The notes below the pieces were generated by a model. It saw nothing but the letters and a program-made list of their open reading frames with translations. It was not told the DNA's origin and ran no database searches. The position numbers and the translations under genes are program-made. A stretch of DNA of 64,000 bases. Source: UBA1672 sp050633325. GTDB taxonomy: Bacteria > Pseudomonadota > Alphaproteobacteria > Micavibrionales > Micavibrionaceae. The DNA lies in assembly GCA_050633325.1 (NCBI GenBank), contig JBOEGH010000007.1, forward strand, positions 1-64,000, given 5' to 3'. Positions 33,674 to 42,441 of the stretch are shown here, piece after piece (within the stretch, counting starts at the first letter, position 1; every line of letters begins with the position of its first letter).

Positions 33674-33994
33674 CTATTCATTTTTTTCTTCGTATTTTTT
33701 CTTCATAGCAGCATTTGCGCGTAAAACACCGTTTACAAAGCCCAGCAGCATAAAGCCTATCAGTGCCAGGGGGATTGTCTCGAAATACCAATCTACTAAA
33801 TAACCAATAAATGCTCCGGCAAAAACGTTGGATAAGAATTCTGATCCTGCCCTTGCGCTCTTTTCTGCATCTTCTGATTCGCTATTTTCGTATTCTTTAT
33901 AGCCATCGTTAACATTAAAATGGTCTTTTCGTGCGTCATTAATACGCTTATCTAGCTCATCCATTTTATCTTGTGTTTCTTTTGGTATTTCCAT
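33674..33994 (-). CDS. atpI: AtpI-like ATP synthase assembly protein
   Basis: A 106-aa protein with a charged N-terminal half (ETQDKMDELDKRINDARKDH) and two membrane helices, FAGAFIGYLVDWYFETIPLA and LIGFMLLGFVNGVLRANAAM. This is the AtpI/Gene-1 family, which assists c-ring assembly and is linked to magnesium. It lies directly before atpB and only four bases after smc on the same strand. Confidence 0.9.
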   Translation of the reverse strand: MEIPKETQDKMDELDKRINDARKDHFNVNDGYKEYENSESEDAEKSARAGSEFLSNVFAGAFIGYLVDWYFETIPLALIGFMLLGFVNGVLRANAAMKKKYEEKNE

Positions 33995-33998
33995 TTGA

Positions 33999-36900
33999 TT
34001 AAGCTACTTGTTGATCTATGAAGCCAAAGGATTGTTGTAGGTCAACCGACACTAATTGGGACACGCCTTTTTCAGACATGGTTACACCATATAGCCTGTT
34101 CATACGTGCCATACTTAAACGATGGTGGGTTATAACAAGGAAACGAGTTTCTCCGCGCTCTGCGATCTCATCCAGTAAGTCACAAACGCGATCAACATTG
34201 GCGTCATCCAAAGGTGCGTCTATTTCGTCAAGAACACAGATGGGAGAAGGATTTGTTAAGAACATGGCAAATATAAGTGCAATGGACGTTAGGGTCTGCT
34301 CTCCACCTGACAGCAAGGATAAAGATTGCAATGCCTTGCCCGGAGGTTGCGCAAATATTTCAAGCCCTGCACCAAGCGGATCTTCAGAGGATATAAGCTC
34401 CAGATGTGCTTTACCCCCACCAAATAACCTGACAAAAAGCCTTTGGAAATGTGCATTAACATGATCAAAGGCAACGTTCAGGCGTTCTCTCGCTTCTTTG
34501 TTTATTTTATTTATTGCGCCTCTAAGCTCTTCAATGGCTTGTATCAGGTCATTTTTTTCATTCAGTAATGTGGTCAGCTCTTTTTCTAAATCGTTTGTCT
34601 CTTCCTCGGCGCGAAGATTAACAGCACCTATGGAATCACGTTGGCTGTTTAACCTTTCCTTCTCACGTTTCAGGTTTTCGAGATCACTGATCTGATATTT
34701 TGCTAAATCGGCTGCCGCGTGGCTTCGTAGCTCTTGGGGTTTTATATTTAGCTTTTCTTCAATGGAAATTTCTAGTGTTTCCAGTTGTTGATTAGTTGCG
34801 TGAAGCATTGCTTGATTTGCTGCTCTTTCTTCTCTGGCTTTACCAAGTATGCCTTCGGCCTGTTTTAAGGCTTTGTTAGTGGCGTTTATTTCTTCCTCGC
34901 ACTTGACCAGTTGCTCGGTTGCTTCATCTTTTTCTTTTTCAACTTTACTTATTATGCTTAGCAGGTCTTCTCGATTATTTTCCAGGCTATCCGGCGTTTC
35001 GTTAAGGGAAGAAAGCTTATCATTTAGTGTATCTATACGGTTATTTAAGGTTTTTAAATGATCTGTCGCCCTGATCGTACGGTTTTTAAGAGATATTCTT
35101 TCCTCTGCTATGGCTTGAATGCGTGCACGACGTGTGCGTTGCTCTTGAACACATAAATCAAGATCACGAGTTGCTTCTTGATATTGGCCTTTTGCTGTAT
35201 TAAGAGTTTCTCTAACTTCATTTATAATTGCTTCGCTATGGTCTCCATTATCTTTGTTGCTTGTAATTGAGATTAGGGATGCCTGATCTTTTTCAAGAGT
35301 TTCTTTTAACGATGCAATATCTTCTGAAATGGATTGTATCTGGAACTCATAGCGTTTCTTATCGCTTTCAATTCTTAGGTTTTTGTCTTTTATTTTTTGA
35401 AGAGCAGGGCGCAACTCTTTTAGAGTTTTCTCAGTGTCTTTAATATTAGTCAGTATATTTTCATAAATATCTTTTGCGTCGTTTTGCTTGGAGACGGCAT
35501 GACTTAAAGTAACTTTCGCAGAATTAAGCTTATCACTAATTTTTTCACGATGGGTTTCTAGCTCTAACAGCTTGTTCTTCTGCTCAAGATAAAGGGAGTG
35601 ACGGTCAGTTGCATGTGACTGAACATGATAACCATCCCAGCGCCAGTAATATCCATCTTCTGAGACCAAAGACTGCCCGTTAGTAAGAAGGTTTGAAAAT
35701 TGATCACCTGTTTCTTTATCTTTGACGAATCCTATTTGTGACAGTGTCGCATGTAGTTCTTTTGGGGCATCTACATGTGGTAGTAATGGTGAAATACCAT
35801 CAGGAAGTTTAGGTAACTCTATGTTTGCTTCCAGTATCCTCCAATTTGTTGGGGCGTCGCTGTCGACAGATGCCATAAGAGAATCGCCTAATGCACGTGA
35901 CAGAGCTTTTTCAAAACCTGTTTCCGTTATTATAGAATCAAGAATGGGAGAGAACTTTTGATCTTCATCACTTTGAAAGAATTGCTCCAGTACTGATATC
36001 TCTGCAGTGTATTCAGTATATTGTTTTTCTATATTTGATGCAGATGATCTTGCGCTTTCCACCATATCGTCTGCGCTTGATATATTATCTCTTGCATCAT
36101 CTGTTTGGTTTTTAAATTCCTGTAATTTATTTTCCAGATCGGCCGTTTTTTCTTCCAACTGCGATATTGTTTTTCGACTCTCATCATCGATAACCAGACC
36201 GTCCATTTGCTCTTGAGCCTTATCCTTACGTTGCGAAAGTGTTGTTAGCTGTGAGTTGTGTCGCTTAATCTGGTTTTCAAGAGATTCCTCTCTTGCTCTG
36301 CTTTCTGCGGCGCTTTCTTTTAATGATGTAAATCGGTTTTCTAGTTCTTCAACCTTTTCCTGAATATTGTTCTTTGTATTTTGTAATTTTTCTTGAGTTT
36401 CAGGGTCGCTTTCCTGCTCTTTTAATAGTGCTTCATAATCATTTTGAGCAGTCTCAAGTAATTTGGAGCTTTCTTCCAGTGTTTGCTCTTCACGTTGCGC
36501 GTCTATGTTTGCTTGATGGATATGTGATTTTGTTTCGCTCAGATCTTTTGCATGTCTGTCAGATTCATTTTCAAGCCTTTCAAAGTCTAGTTTGTGTTTC
36601 TGAAGCTTGGCTGATAGCTCTGATTCAGTCTTGCGTAATGACGGTAAGTCCTGTGATTGAGTGTTTTGGGTCTTGGTTAACTGTGTAACTGTGCCCAAAT
36701 TTTCAGCAACCAGACTTTCTGATTCAGAGAATGCGCTTAGTATTTCTTTTTTCTTGTTAATAATGTTCTGCCATTCAAGGTAGGTAATTATCAATTCAAA
36801 CTGGCGTATTTGTGCGCTAATATTTTTGTATTTACTTGCTTGTTTTGCTTGGCGTTTTAAATAGCCTAGGCGAGTTTCCATGCTTCCGACGATATCGTCT

Positions 36901-37484
36901 ACGCGTGTTAGATTAGTGTCTGTTGCCTTAAGCCTTAATTCTGCTTCGTGTCTTCTTGCATATAGTCCTGCAATACCTGCGGACTCTTCTAAAATAAGTC
37001 GTCTGTCTTGTGGTTTTGCATTAATCATACGTGTCACATGGCCTTGAGACACCAAGGATGGTGAGTTAGAGCCGGTTACAGTATCTGCGAACAGCATTTG
37101 CACATCTCTTGCACGCGCATTTTTACCATTTATCTTGTAACCTGATCCCTTATCGCGCTCAATTTTACGGATAACTTCGATATCATCGCTGTTATTATAA
37201 GGGGAGGGGGCGGTGCGAGTTGTATTGTTAAGAAGTAGGGATACTTCTGCAAAATTACGTGCGCTTCTTCTGTCAGTACCGGAAAAAATCACATCTTCCA
37301 TACCTGAACCACGCATACGTTTGGCGGAGCTTTCCCCCATTACCCAACGCAAAGCTTCGACAAGATTTGATTTCCCGCAACCGTTTGGGCCTACAATACC
37401 ATTTAAGCCCGGTTCTATATCTAGCTCTGTCTTATCGACAAATGATTTAAAGCCACTTAGCCGAAGGCTTGCGAATTGGATCAT
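33999..37484 (-). CDS. smc: Chromosome partition protein Smc
   Basis: A 1161-aa condensin ATPase. The N-terminal Walker A is GIVGPNGCGKSNLVEALRW, followed by GSGMEDVIFSGT. Two long coiled coils flank a hinge near residues 490-640. The C-terminal half has the signature SLLSGGEQTLTSIALIF and Walker B CVLDEIDAPLDDANVDRV. Smc organises and separates sister chromosomes with ScpAB. The order dciA ... dsbA-smc-atpI is seen in other alphaproteobacteria. It is convergent with nothing and co-directional with the F0 operon. Confidence 0.96.
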   Translation of the reverse strand: MIQFASLRLSGFKSFVDKTELDIEPGLNGIVGPNGCGKSNLVEALRWVMGESSAKRMRGSGMEDVIFSGTDRRSARNFAEVSLLLNNTTRTAPSPYNNSDDIEVIRKIERDKGSGYKINGKNARARDVQMLFADTVTGSNSPSLVSQGHVTRMINAKPQDRRLILEESAGIAGLYARRHEAELRLKATDTNLTRVDDIVGSMETRLGYLKRQAKQASKYKNISAQIRQFELIITYLEWQNIINKKKEILSAFSESESLVAENLGTVTQLTKTQNTQSQDLPSLRKTESELSAKLQKHKLDFERLENESDRHAKDLSETKSHIHQANIDAQREEQTLEESSKLLETAQNDYEALLKEQESDPETQEKLQNTKNNIQEKVEELENRFTSLKESAAESRAREESLENQIKRHNSQLTTLSQRKDKAQEQMDGLVIDDESRKTISQLEEKTADLENKLQEFKNQTDDARDNISSADDMVESARSSASNIEKQYTEYTAEISVLEQFFQSDEDQKFSPILDSIITETGFEKALSRALGDSLMASVDSDAPTNWRILEANIELPKLPDGISPLLPHVDAPKELHATLSQIGFVKDKETGDQFSNLLTNGQSLVSEDGYYWRWDGYHVQSHATDRHSLYLEQKNKLLELETHREKISDKLNSAKVTLSHAVSKQNDAKDIYENILTNIKDTEKTLKELRPALQKIKDKNLRIESDKKRYEFQIQSISEDIASLKETLEKDQASLISITSNKDNGDHSEAIINEVRETLNTAKGQYQEATRDLDLCVQEQRTRRARIQAIAEERISLKNRTIRATDHLKTLNNRIDTLNDKLSSLNETPDSLENNREDLLSIISKVEKEKDEATEQLVKCEEEINATNKALKQAEGILGKAREERAANQAMLHATNQQLETLEISIEEKLNIKPQELRSHAAADLAKYQISDLENLKREKERLNSQRDSIGAVNLRAEEETNDLEKELTTLLNEKNDLIQAIEELRGAINKINKEARERLNVAFDHVNAHFQRLFVRLFGGGKAHLELISSEDPLGAGLEIFAQPPGKALQSLSLLSGGEQTLTSIALIFAMFLTNPSPICVLDEIDAPLDDANVDRVCDLLDEIAERGETRFLVITHHRLSMARMNRLYGVTMSEKGVSQLVSVDLQQSFGFIDQQVA

Positions 37485-37536
37485 TTATATAAAAATGCCT
37501 TTACTCAACATATGCTTATGTGGTTGATCCGCGGAA

Positions 37537-38358
37537 CTATTCCGCAGATTTAACCATAGCCGCTTCAATTACAGCTTTAATATTAGCGTATGTATCTAAA
37601 CCACTTACAGTCGCCTTATCATTAATGACAAGTGTTGGGGTAGACTTAACGCCATGATTATCTGTTGCTGCTTTTTGTCTATTTGCCATTGTTTCATGCA
37701 ATTCTTTGCTATTTAGACATGCATCAATTTGCGCGCTGCTTGCGCCTGTAAGTTTGGCATTTTGTTTTAAATATGACTCATAGCTTTCATTTAACCACGT
37801 CTTTTGTGTTTCGAACAAAAGTTGAACAAAGTCGAAATATGCTTTTTCAGGAACACAACGTGCAACCGCGCCAATTTTTATATCAAACATGTTACGTGGG
37901 AAATCATCGAATACGATATATGCTTTTCCTGTGTCGATATATTCTTCTTTTATTAGTTTAAAGTTACCCTTGTGGAACATCGCACAACCACCACAAGTGA
38001 ATGAGCTATGCTCTGATATTTTAATCGGAGCATCAGGATTTCCTAAAATTCTTGGAGTAGAAGCTTTTTCTAAATCAAACTCATTAGAAACGTTACTCTC
38101 AGCAGCCATTGATTCCTCAGAAGTCTCACCTTGTTCGGTGCTCGCTTGATCTTCTTCAGTATTAGTATCTGTAATTTCAGCAGAAGAGGATGCGGTAACT
38201 TCTTCTTTAGAATTATCATCATTTGTCATTTTTGCATTTTCATTAAAGTTATAAATTACAATAACTGCAGTGAGTGCAATAATGATGAAGATTAGCCCAA
38301 TTGGTGATTTTTTTGTTTTTTCAGCTGTTTCATTAGCCTGATCTTCAGTCTTTGACAT
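37537..38358 (-). CDS. DsbA-family thioredoxin-like protein
   Basis: A membrane-anchored, periplasm-facing oxidoreductase of about 273 aa. The start is placed at 38358 because GGAG lies six bases before this ATG. A membrane helix at about 20-36 is followed by a 70-residue acidic serine/glutamate linker and a DsbA-like thioredoxin domain with the active-site CGGC (about 122-125) in SSFTCGGCAMFH. A later cysteine pair (VARCVP and IDACLN) and the cis-proline in KSTPTLVIN fit the family. It lies directly upstream of smc, a conserved placement. It is probably a disulfide-exchange enzyme; its substrates are unknown. Confidence 0.88.
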   Translation of the reverse strand: MSKTEDQANETAEKTKKSPIGLIFIIIALTAVIVIYNFNENAKMTNDDNSKEEVTASSSAEITDTNTEEDQASTEQGETSEESMAAESNVSNEFDLEKASTPRILGNPDAPIKISEHSSFTCGGCAMFHKGNFKLIKEEYIDTGKAYIVFDDFPRNMFDIKIGAVARCVPEKAYFDFVQLLFETQKTWLNESYESYLKQNAKLTGASSAQIDACLNSKELHETMANRQKAATDNHGVKSTPTLVINDKATVSGLDTYANIKAVIEAAMVKSAE

Positions 38359-38461
38359 AGTAAACTCCATAATTATATTAACGCCTTATACCATACTTAA
38401 ACTCCTTAAAAGTCAAGAAATAGAATGGTTCTTATCCATTTTTTATCCACATTTTGTGAGG

Positions 38462-38989
38462 CTAATTCTGTGGGGTTTTATCGGTGGCAGTAAATATCAG
38501 GTCTATCCTGTTTTTTGTACTGCTTTTAGATGCGTAGCCAAAAGGAGTTAACTTTAAACGGTTAGCGTTAATATTGCGCTCTATCAGGAAGCTTCTGACT
38601 TCTAACGCTCTGGCCAGCGAGATTCTAACGTCGCTATATTCTTCACCTGAAATAGGGGTAGCATAAGCATTTATGTGAATGTTTATATTTTCATCCTGAT
38701 TTAAAATATCCAAAGCATGCTTTTCAAGGAAATATTGTAGATTCTTATCTAATGAAATTTGATCTGGTTGTAATGCAAAACTAACAAGGGTTGTTTCAGG
38801 TTCTTCTTGTCCTGCTGATGGTTCAATAGTGTTGTTTAGGAATGGTTTTACCTTAGGAGTAGGGGCAAAAATTATGGGTTTTCTGATTGGTTGTGGGGTA
38901 GTGCCTGTGTTTGCTAACACTTCCGTAGGTATTACACCTATTATTGTAAGTAAAATGAGAAAGGATGTTTTTAATATATTTGTAGTCAT
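38462..38989 (-). CDS. Exported OmpA-domain protein
   Basis: A 175-aa protein with a signal peptide (ILLTIIGVIPTEVLANTG) and a C-terminal OmpA-like domain: INIHINAYATPISGEEYSDV, then RISLARALEVRSFLIERNI and LKLTPFGYAS. These are the parts that normally bind peptidoglycan. There is no lipobox cysteine, so it is not a typical Pal lipoprotein, and the domain is slightly degenerate (the usual GHTD is NAYAT). The central 40 residues are proline-rich. It lies between suhB and the dsbA-like gene and may act as a cell-wall-binding periplasmic protein. Confidence 0.8.
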   Translation of the reverse strand: MTTNILKTSFLILLTIIGVIPTEVLANTGTTPQPIRKPIIFAPTPKVKPFLNNTIEPSAGQEEPETTLVSFALQPDQISLDKNLQYFLEKHALDILNQDENINIHINAYATPISGEEYSDVRISLARALEVRSFLIERNINANRLKLTPFGYASKSSTKNRIDLIFTATDKTPQN

Positions 38990-39017
38990 AATAATTATAA
39001 CACCCTTTCTATATGAT

Positions 39018-39818
39018 TTATTTCACTGCTTTTAGAACCCTTCCGATAGGATCAAAAAGTTGCTCGTTAGTCGCGAGGATATTACCAGTATCTACTGGAT
39101 TTTTACGAATGTCATCAATATCGGAAATAAAGCCCCCAGCTTCTTTCACTATAAGTACACCAGCGGCTATGTCCCAAGCTTTAAGATCACGTTCCCAAAA
39201 TCCTTCGTAACGTCCTGCGGCCACATATGCCATATCAAGGGCTGCTGCTCCAAAACGTCTTAGGCCGGGTGCAACTGATTGCATCGCAGAATATTCCGCA
39301 ATAAACTTACTTCTTTGTGCTTGTGATCTACGTGGTGCACCTGTGGCTATGGTTGCGTTCATTAGTTCATTCCTGCCTGAAACACGCAAACGGCTGCGCC
39401 TCATCATGAAGGCACCAGTTCCTTTTTCTGCGTGAAATATTTCATCTTTAACAGGGTCATGTATAAGGCCAGCAATTATTTGACCTTTATGTTCTAATGC
39501 AATTGAAATGGCCCAATGCGGTATGCCGTGGAGGAAATTTGTAGTGCCATCAAGTGGGTCTATTATCCAGCGATACTCAGAATCTTTACCCGCTACCGCA
39601 CCTGATTCTTCCATTAAGAAACTATAGTCGGGGCGTAGTTTTTTCAGTTCTTCAAATATAATTTCCTCTGACCTACGATCTGCTGCTGAAACAAAATCAC
39701 CTGGTCCTTTTTGTGAAACTTGTAGATGTTCCACTTCGTTAAAATCTCTTAAAAGTGAGCGTGCCGCTTTTTCACTGGCACGCATCATTACATTCATTAC
39801 AGGCGTTTGTATTGCCAT
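39018..39818 (-). CDS. suhB: Inositol-1-monophosphatase family protein (SuhB-like)
   Basis: A 266-aa magnesium phosphatase. The metal-binding motifs are in order: MEESG (about 70), WIIDPLDGTTNFLHGIPHWA (about 84-103) and ALKAWDIAAGVLIVKEAGG-like KAWDIAAGVLIVKEAGGF (about 222-240). In E. coli SuhB also acts in ribosomal RNA antitermination, so the cellular role is open. It lies between efp and the OmpA-domain gene. Confidence 0.93.
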   Translation of the reverse strand: MAIQTPVMNVMMRASEKAARSLLRDFNEVEHLQVSQKGPGDFVSAADRRSEEIIFEELKKLRPDYSFLMEESGAVAGKDSEYRWIIDPLDGTTNFLHGIPHWAISIALEHKGQIIAGLIHDPVKDEIFHAEKGTGAFMMRRSRLRVSGRNELMNATIATGAPRRSQAQRSKFIAEYSAMQSVAPGLRRFGAAALDMAYVAAGRYEGFWERDLKAWDIAAGVLIVKEAGGFISDIDDIRKNPVDTGNILATNEQLFDPIGRVLKAVK

Positions 39819-39863
39819 TTTATTTCTTCCTTATTTACGATTTGTTTTTGTATTGTTTAATTA

Positions 39864-40436
39864 CTAGCCTTTGTGGCGTTCAAAGTATGTTCCTACGCCG
39901 TCTTCCAATTTAACAACTACTTTTGTTCCAACCTCAATATGAGGGGGAACCATTACTTTTTCACCATTATCCAAAATAGCGGGTTTGTATGATGTTGTTG
40001 CTGTTTGTCCTTTTATTACCGGTTCGGCTTCTACGATTTCTAGAATTATTCGATCAGGTAATTTGAAGCCTAATGGCTCTCCCTCATGTGATTCTACTTC
40101 AACCATCATATTTTCTTGAAGGTATGCAGCTTGGGTCCCCATTGCCTCTTTAGTGACAGTGATTTGATCATATGTCTCTGTATTCATTAGGTTGATTTCA
40201 TCACCAGCGGCGTAAAGAAACTGATATTCAGTTTGATCAAGGCGTACACGCTCAACAGTTTCTTGCGTACGGAATCTGACATTGTCTTTGTTGCCTGTAC
40301 GAATATCGCGCATTTCAATTTGTGCAACGGATGCACCTTTACCGGGTTGTTGTATATCATTCTTTACAACAACGCAGAGCTTTCCATTATGCTCTATAAC
40401 GTTGCCGGAACGTAGTGTTATTGCATTTACTTTCAT
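39864..40436 (-). CDS. efp: Elongation factor P
   Basis: A 190-aa translation factor that frees ribosomes stalled on polyproline. Three OB-like domains are present: KVNAITLRSGNVIEHNGKL first, and the conserved C-terminal KVMVPPHIEVGTKVVV region last. The tip of domain I reads QQPGKGASVAQ, with Lys33 at the position that EpmA modifies in E. coli EF-P. EpmA is encoded 33 kb away at 5980-7005, consistent with beta-lysylation. Its start overlaps the dciA stop by four bases (ATGA), so the two are translationally coupled. Confidence 0.97.
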   Translation of the reverse strand: MKVNAITLRSGNVIEHNGKLCVVVKNDIQQPGKGASVAQIEMRDIRTGNKDNVRFRTQETVERVRLDQTEYQFLYAAGDEINLMNTETYDQITVTKEAMGTQAAYLQENMMVEVESHEGEPLGFKLPDRIILEIVEAEPVIKGQTATTSYKPAILDNGEKVMVPPHIEVGTKVVVKLEDGVGTYFERHKG

Positions 40437-40915
40437 GATGTCCTTTCCGGTGATTTTATATCTGATATTAAGGCTTTGCCAAATTTTTCAAGTCTATCTT
40501 TAAATTCTGGATCTTCTACTTGCTCCAGCACCCCCGATAGATATTTTTTTTCACTCTGCGTCAAGGGAGAAATGATTTTTTTTGTGGAAATATTAGTTTC
40601 AGAGATATTTCCTGCTACAAATCTAATATCTGTAATCCACTTATTTCCAAATAGCTGATTAATACGCTCTAGTATAAGATCTTTTTGGTATGGCAATATG
40701 GTTGCATAGGAGCTGGTAGTTGCAATATCCAATGTGGCGGTTTGATCTTTATTGCGTGTTGCCTTGCGGTAATTAATTTTAACTGGTTGAGCCTTATCGG
40801 CAAACTCACTGCCCATAATCTCGTCCCATTGCTTCACCACTCTACCCAATGCAATATATTTGCGGGAGAAATTCTTACTTGCAACTCTTGCTGTAGATTC
40901 TGATAATGGGCGCAT
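40433..40915 (-). CDS. dciA: DciA-like protein (DUF721)
   Basis: A 160-aa protein of the DUF721/DciA family, which loads the replicative helicase DnaB in bacteria lacking DnaC. The KH-like N-terminal domain includes RVVKQWDEIMGSEFADKAQP, TLDIATTSSYATILPYQKDL and the helix LILERINQLFGNKWITDIRF. Alphaproteobacteria often encode it next to the dsbA and smc genes; here efp, suhB and an OmpA-domain gene lie between. Its stop overlaps the efp start. Confidence 0.85.
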   Translation of the reverse strand: MRPLSESTARVASKNFSRKYIALGRVVKQWDEIMGSEFADKAQPVKINYRKATRNKDQTATLDIATTSSYATILPYQKDLILERINQLFGNKWITDIRFVAGNISETNISTKKIISPLTQSEKKYLSGVLEQVEDPEFKDRLEKFGKALISDIKSPERTS

Positions 40916-41073
40916 TAGGTTATATTCTCAATTTGTAGATAGTATTTGTTATCATAGATTAAAATATAATCACAGTCGAGCGCATTAGTTTTGTAAAAAC
41001 TTGGATAAAGGGAATGTGTTTTTTTGTTGCTCGTGCTATAGTTAATTGAATTAATAACTTCGTTGGATATGGT

Positions 41074-42072
41074 GTGTTTAAAATTATAAAACAGAATTAT
41101 AAAAATATCACATTTGCAGTGGTTGGTGGATTTTGCATTTTATCTGCGTACTCTGCGCATGCACATATAGAAGAACTGATAATAGGGTACTCTAAGGCGT
41201 ATTTTGCATATGACAAAGGCCCGGGGGCAGAAAAAAGAAGCTATAATACAGAGAATAGACATGAAGATGTGTATTTGTATGAACAACCGACCATCAAGGC
41301 TCTTTCTCATGCTTATTGGGGGCTTAATGTATATAGCTTGGATGATGATGAGGCCGTTGATGAATTTATGAAGATCAATGAATGCGATATGTATAGTAAA
41401 TTCGTTGGCGATGAGTTTGAGTGGTCAAGTATTAGGGATGCGGCAAAGGATTTTATAGCAAATAATAAAGGTGATTTTCCTACCAGGTTTGAATTTATTA
41501 TACCAATTAAATTGCAAGACTATAGTGAAAGATTTTCTGCATTTGATGTGCAAAAAAAGTACCAAATAAATTCATTTAGAAAGTTTGAGCTTTATGCATC
41601 AGATGCATTTAGGAAGCCCTGTATCAGGGATGAAACCCTTGCTGATGGTTATCCACGAATTGTAATATTGGAGTTAAGTCGACCTCTTAGTGTTGTCAGG
41701 GTTCCTATGTCTCCTAGTGTTGCCAATGAATATACCAGATTAAAAAATGCTGAGTTCAAGAAGAGTTATAAAAAGGCGGCATATAGAACTAAAACTGCAA
41801 TGTATAAAATGAGGGATGCATACATATTCCTTAGAGTTAAAATCTTTGCTCATGGCGGTTTATTGGGTAAAAGTAGAACCAGTCGCCTTTCTTCTGTTCG
41901 CATGATGGGGATTCTTGAGGGCTATGAGGTCTATGCTGATAAATATAAGGACAAGTTGTTTTATTCTCAAATTTTTGTCAGAAGTAAGAAAAAAGGTAAG
42001 CTTAACGTTAAGCTCGGCGATCAATATAAGGTATTGGAAGAGTTATCTAACAGTGGTGGCGTTTTGCAATAA
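41074..42072 (+). CDS. Exported protein of unknown function
   Basis: A 332-aa protein starting at GTG (41074), with GGA six bases upstream; the ATG five bases before is out of frame and soon stops. The signal peptide NITFAVVGGFCILSAYSAHA ends at AHA. The mature part is rich in tyrosine, lysine and aspartate and has the segments YWGLNVYSLDDDEAVDEFM (about 86-104), FPTRFEFIIPIKLQDYSERF and YPRIVILELSRPLSVVRVPM. I recall DUF4852-type proteins with such composition but cannot confirm it. It is alone on the plus strand, flanked by divergent dciA and convergent folB. Confidence 0.75.
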   Translation: MFKIIKQNYKNITFAVVGGFCILSAYSAHAHIEELIIGYSKAYFAYDKGPGAEKRSYNTENRHEDVYLYEQPTIKALSHAYWGLNVYSLDDDEAVDEFMKINECDMYSKFVGDEFEWSSIRDAAKDFIANNKGDFPTRFEFIIPIKLQDYSERFSAFDVQKKYQINSFRKFELYASDAFRKPCIRDETLADGYPRIVILELSRPLSVVRVPMSPSVANEYTRLKNAEFKKSYKKAAYRTKTAMYKMRDAYIFLRVKIFAHGGLLGKSRTSRLSSVRMMGILEGYEVYADKYKDKLFYSQIFVRSKKKGKLNVKLGDQYKVLEELSNSGGVLQ

Positions 42073-42441
42073 CTAAGGTCTTGTTATTTCAATTCCGACA
42101 GATGCCGTGTCCTTGATTATGTCAGGCTTTTCTATGGTTATGTGTACCGTTTTGATTTTCTCTTGTTTTAGGCATTCTGCAGCAATCTGCTCTGCTAACT
42201 CTTCTAAAAGATCGTAATGTTTTGCCGATGATATTTCTTTAATATCGTTAACGACGTCTTCGTAAGATATGACTTCATTAATAGACTCTAGTGGCTTGCC
42301 GTAATTGCATGCAACATCCATTGTTACATTTATAATAACTCGTTGTTTTGCTTGTTTTTCGAAATCATATATTCCAGCCGACATTTCAATTGTCAGGTCT
42401 TTTATAAATACTTTATCTGTATTTGAAGAGGTGTTAGGCAT
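42073..42441 (-). CDS. folB: Dihydroneopterin aldolase
   Basis: A folate-pathway aldolase of about 122 aa that cleaves dihydroneopterin. VFIKDLTIEMSAGIYDFEKQ, VISYEDVVNDIKEI and YDLLEELAEQIAAECL match the tunnelling fold of FolB. The start is set at the ATG at 42441, overlapping the ccrM stop by eight bases; a GTG five codons upstream is the alternative. No other folate gene is close, so its cotranscription with ccrM is unusual. It converges with the 41074-42072 gene, ending one base from it. Confidence 0.9.
   Translation of the reverse strand: MPNTSSNTDKVFIKDLTIEMSAGIYDFEKQAKQRVIINVTMDVACNYGKPLESINEVISYEDVVNDIKEISSAKHYDLLEELAEQIAAECLKQEKIKTVHITIEKPDIIKDTASVGIEITRP

Noticed and set aside
37500..37560. 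Hairpin GCGGAA/TTCCGC at the end of the dsbA-like gene as terminator
   Set aside because: It spans the stop codon and has no T-run afterwards; smc follows closely, so read-through is more likely.
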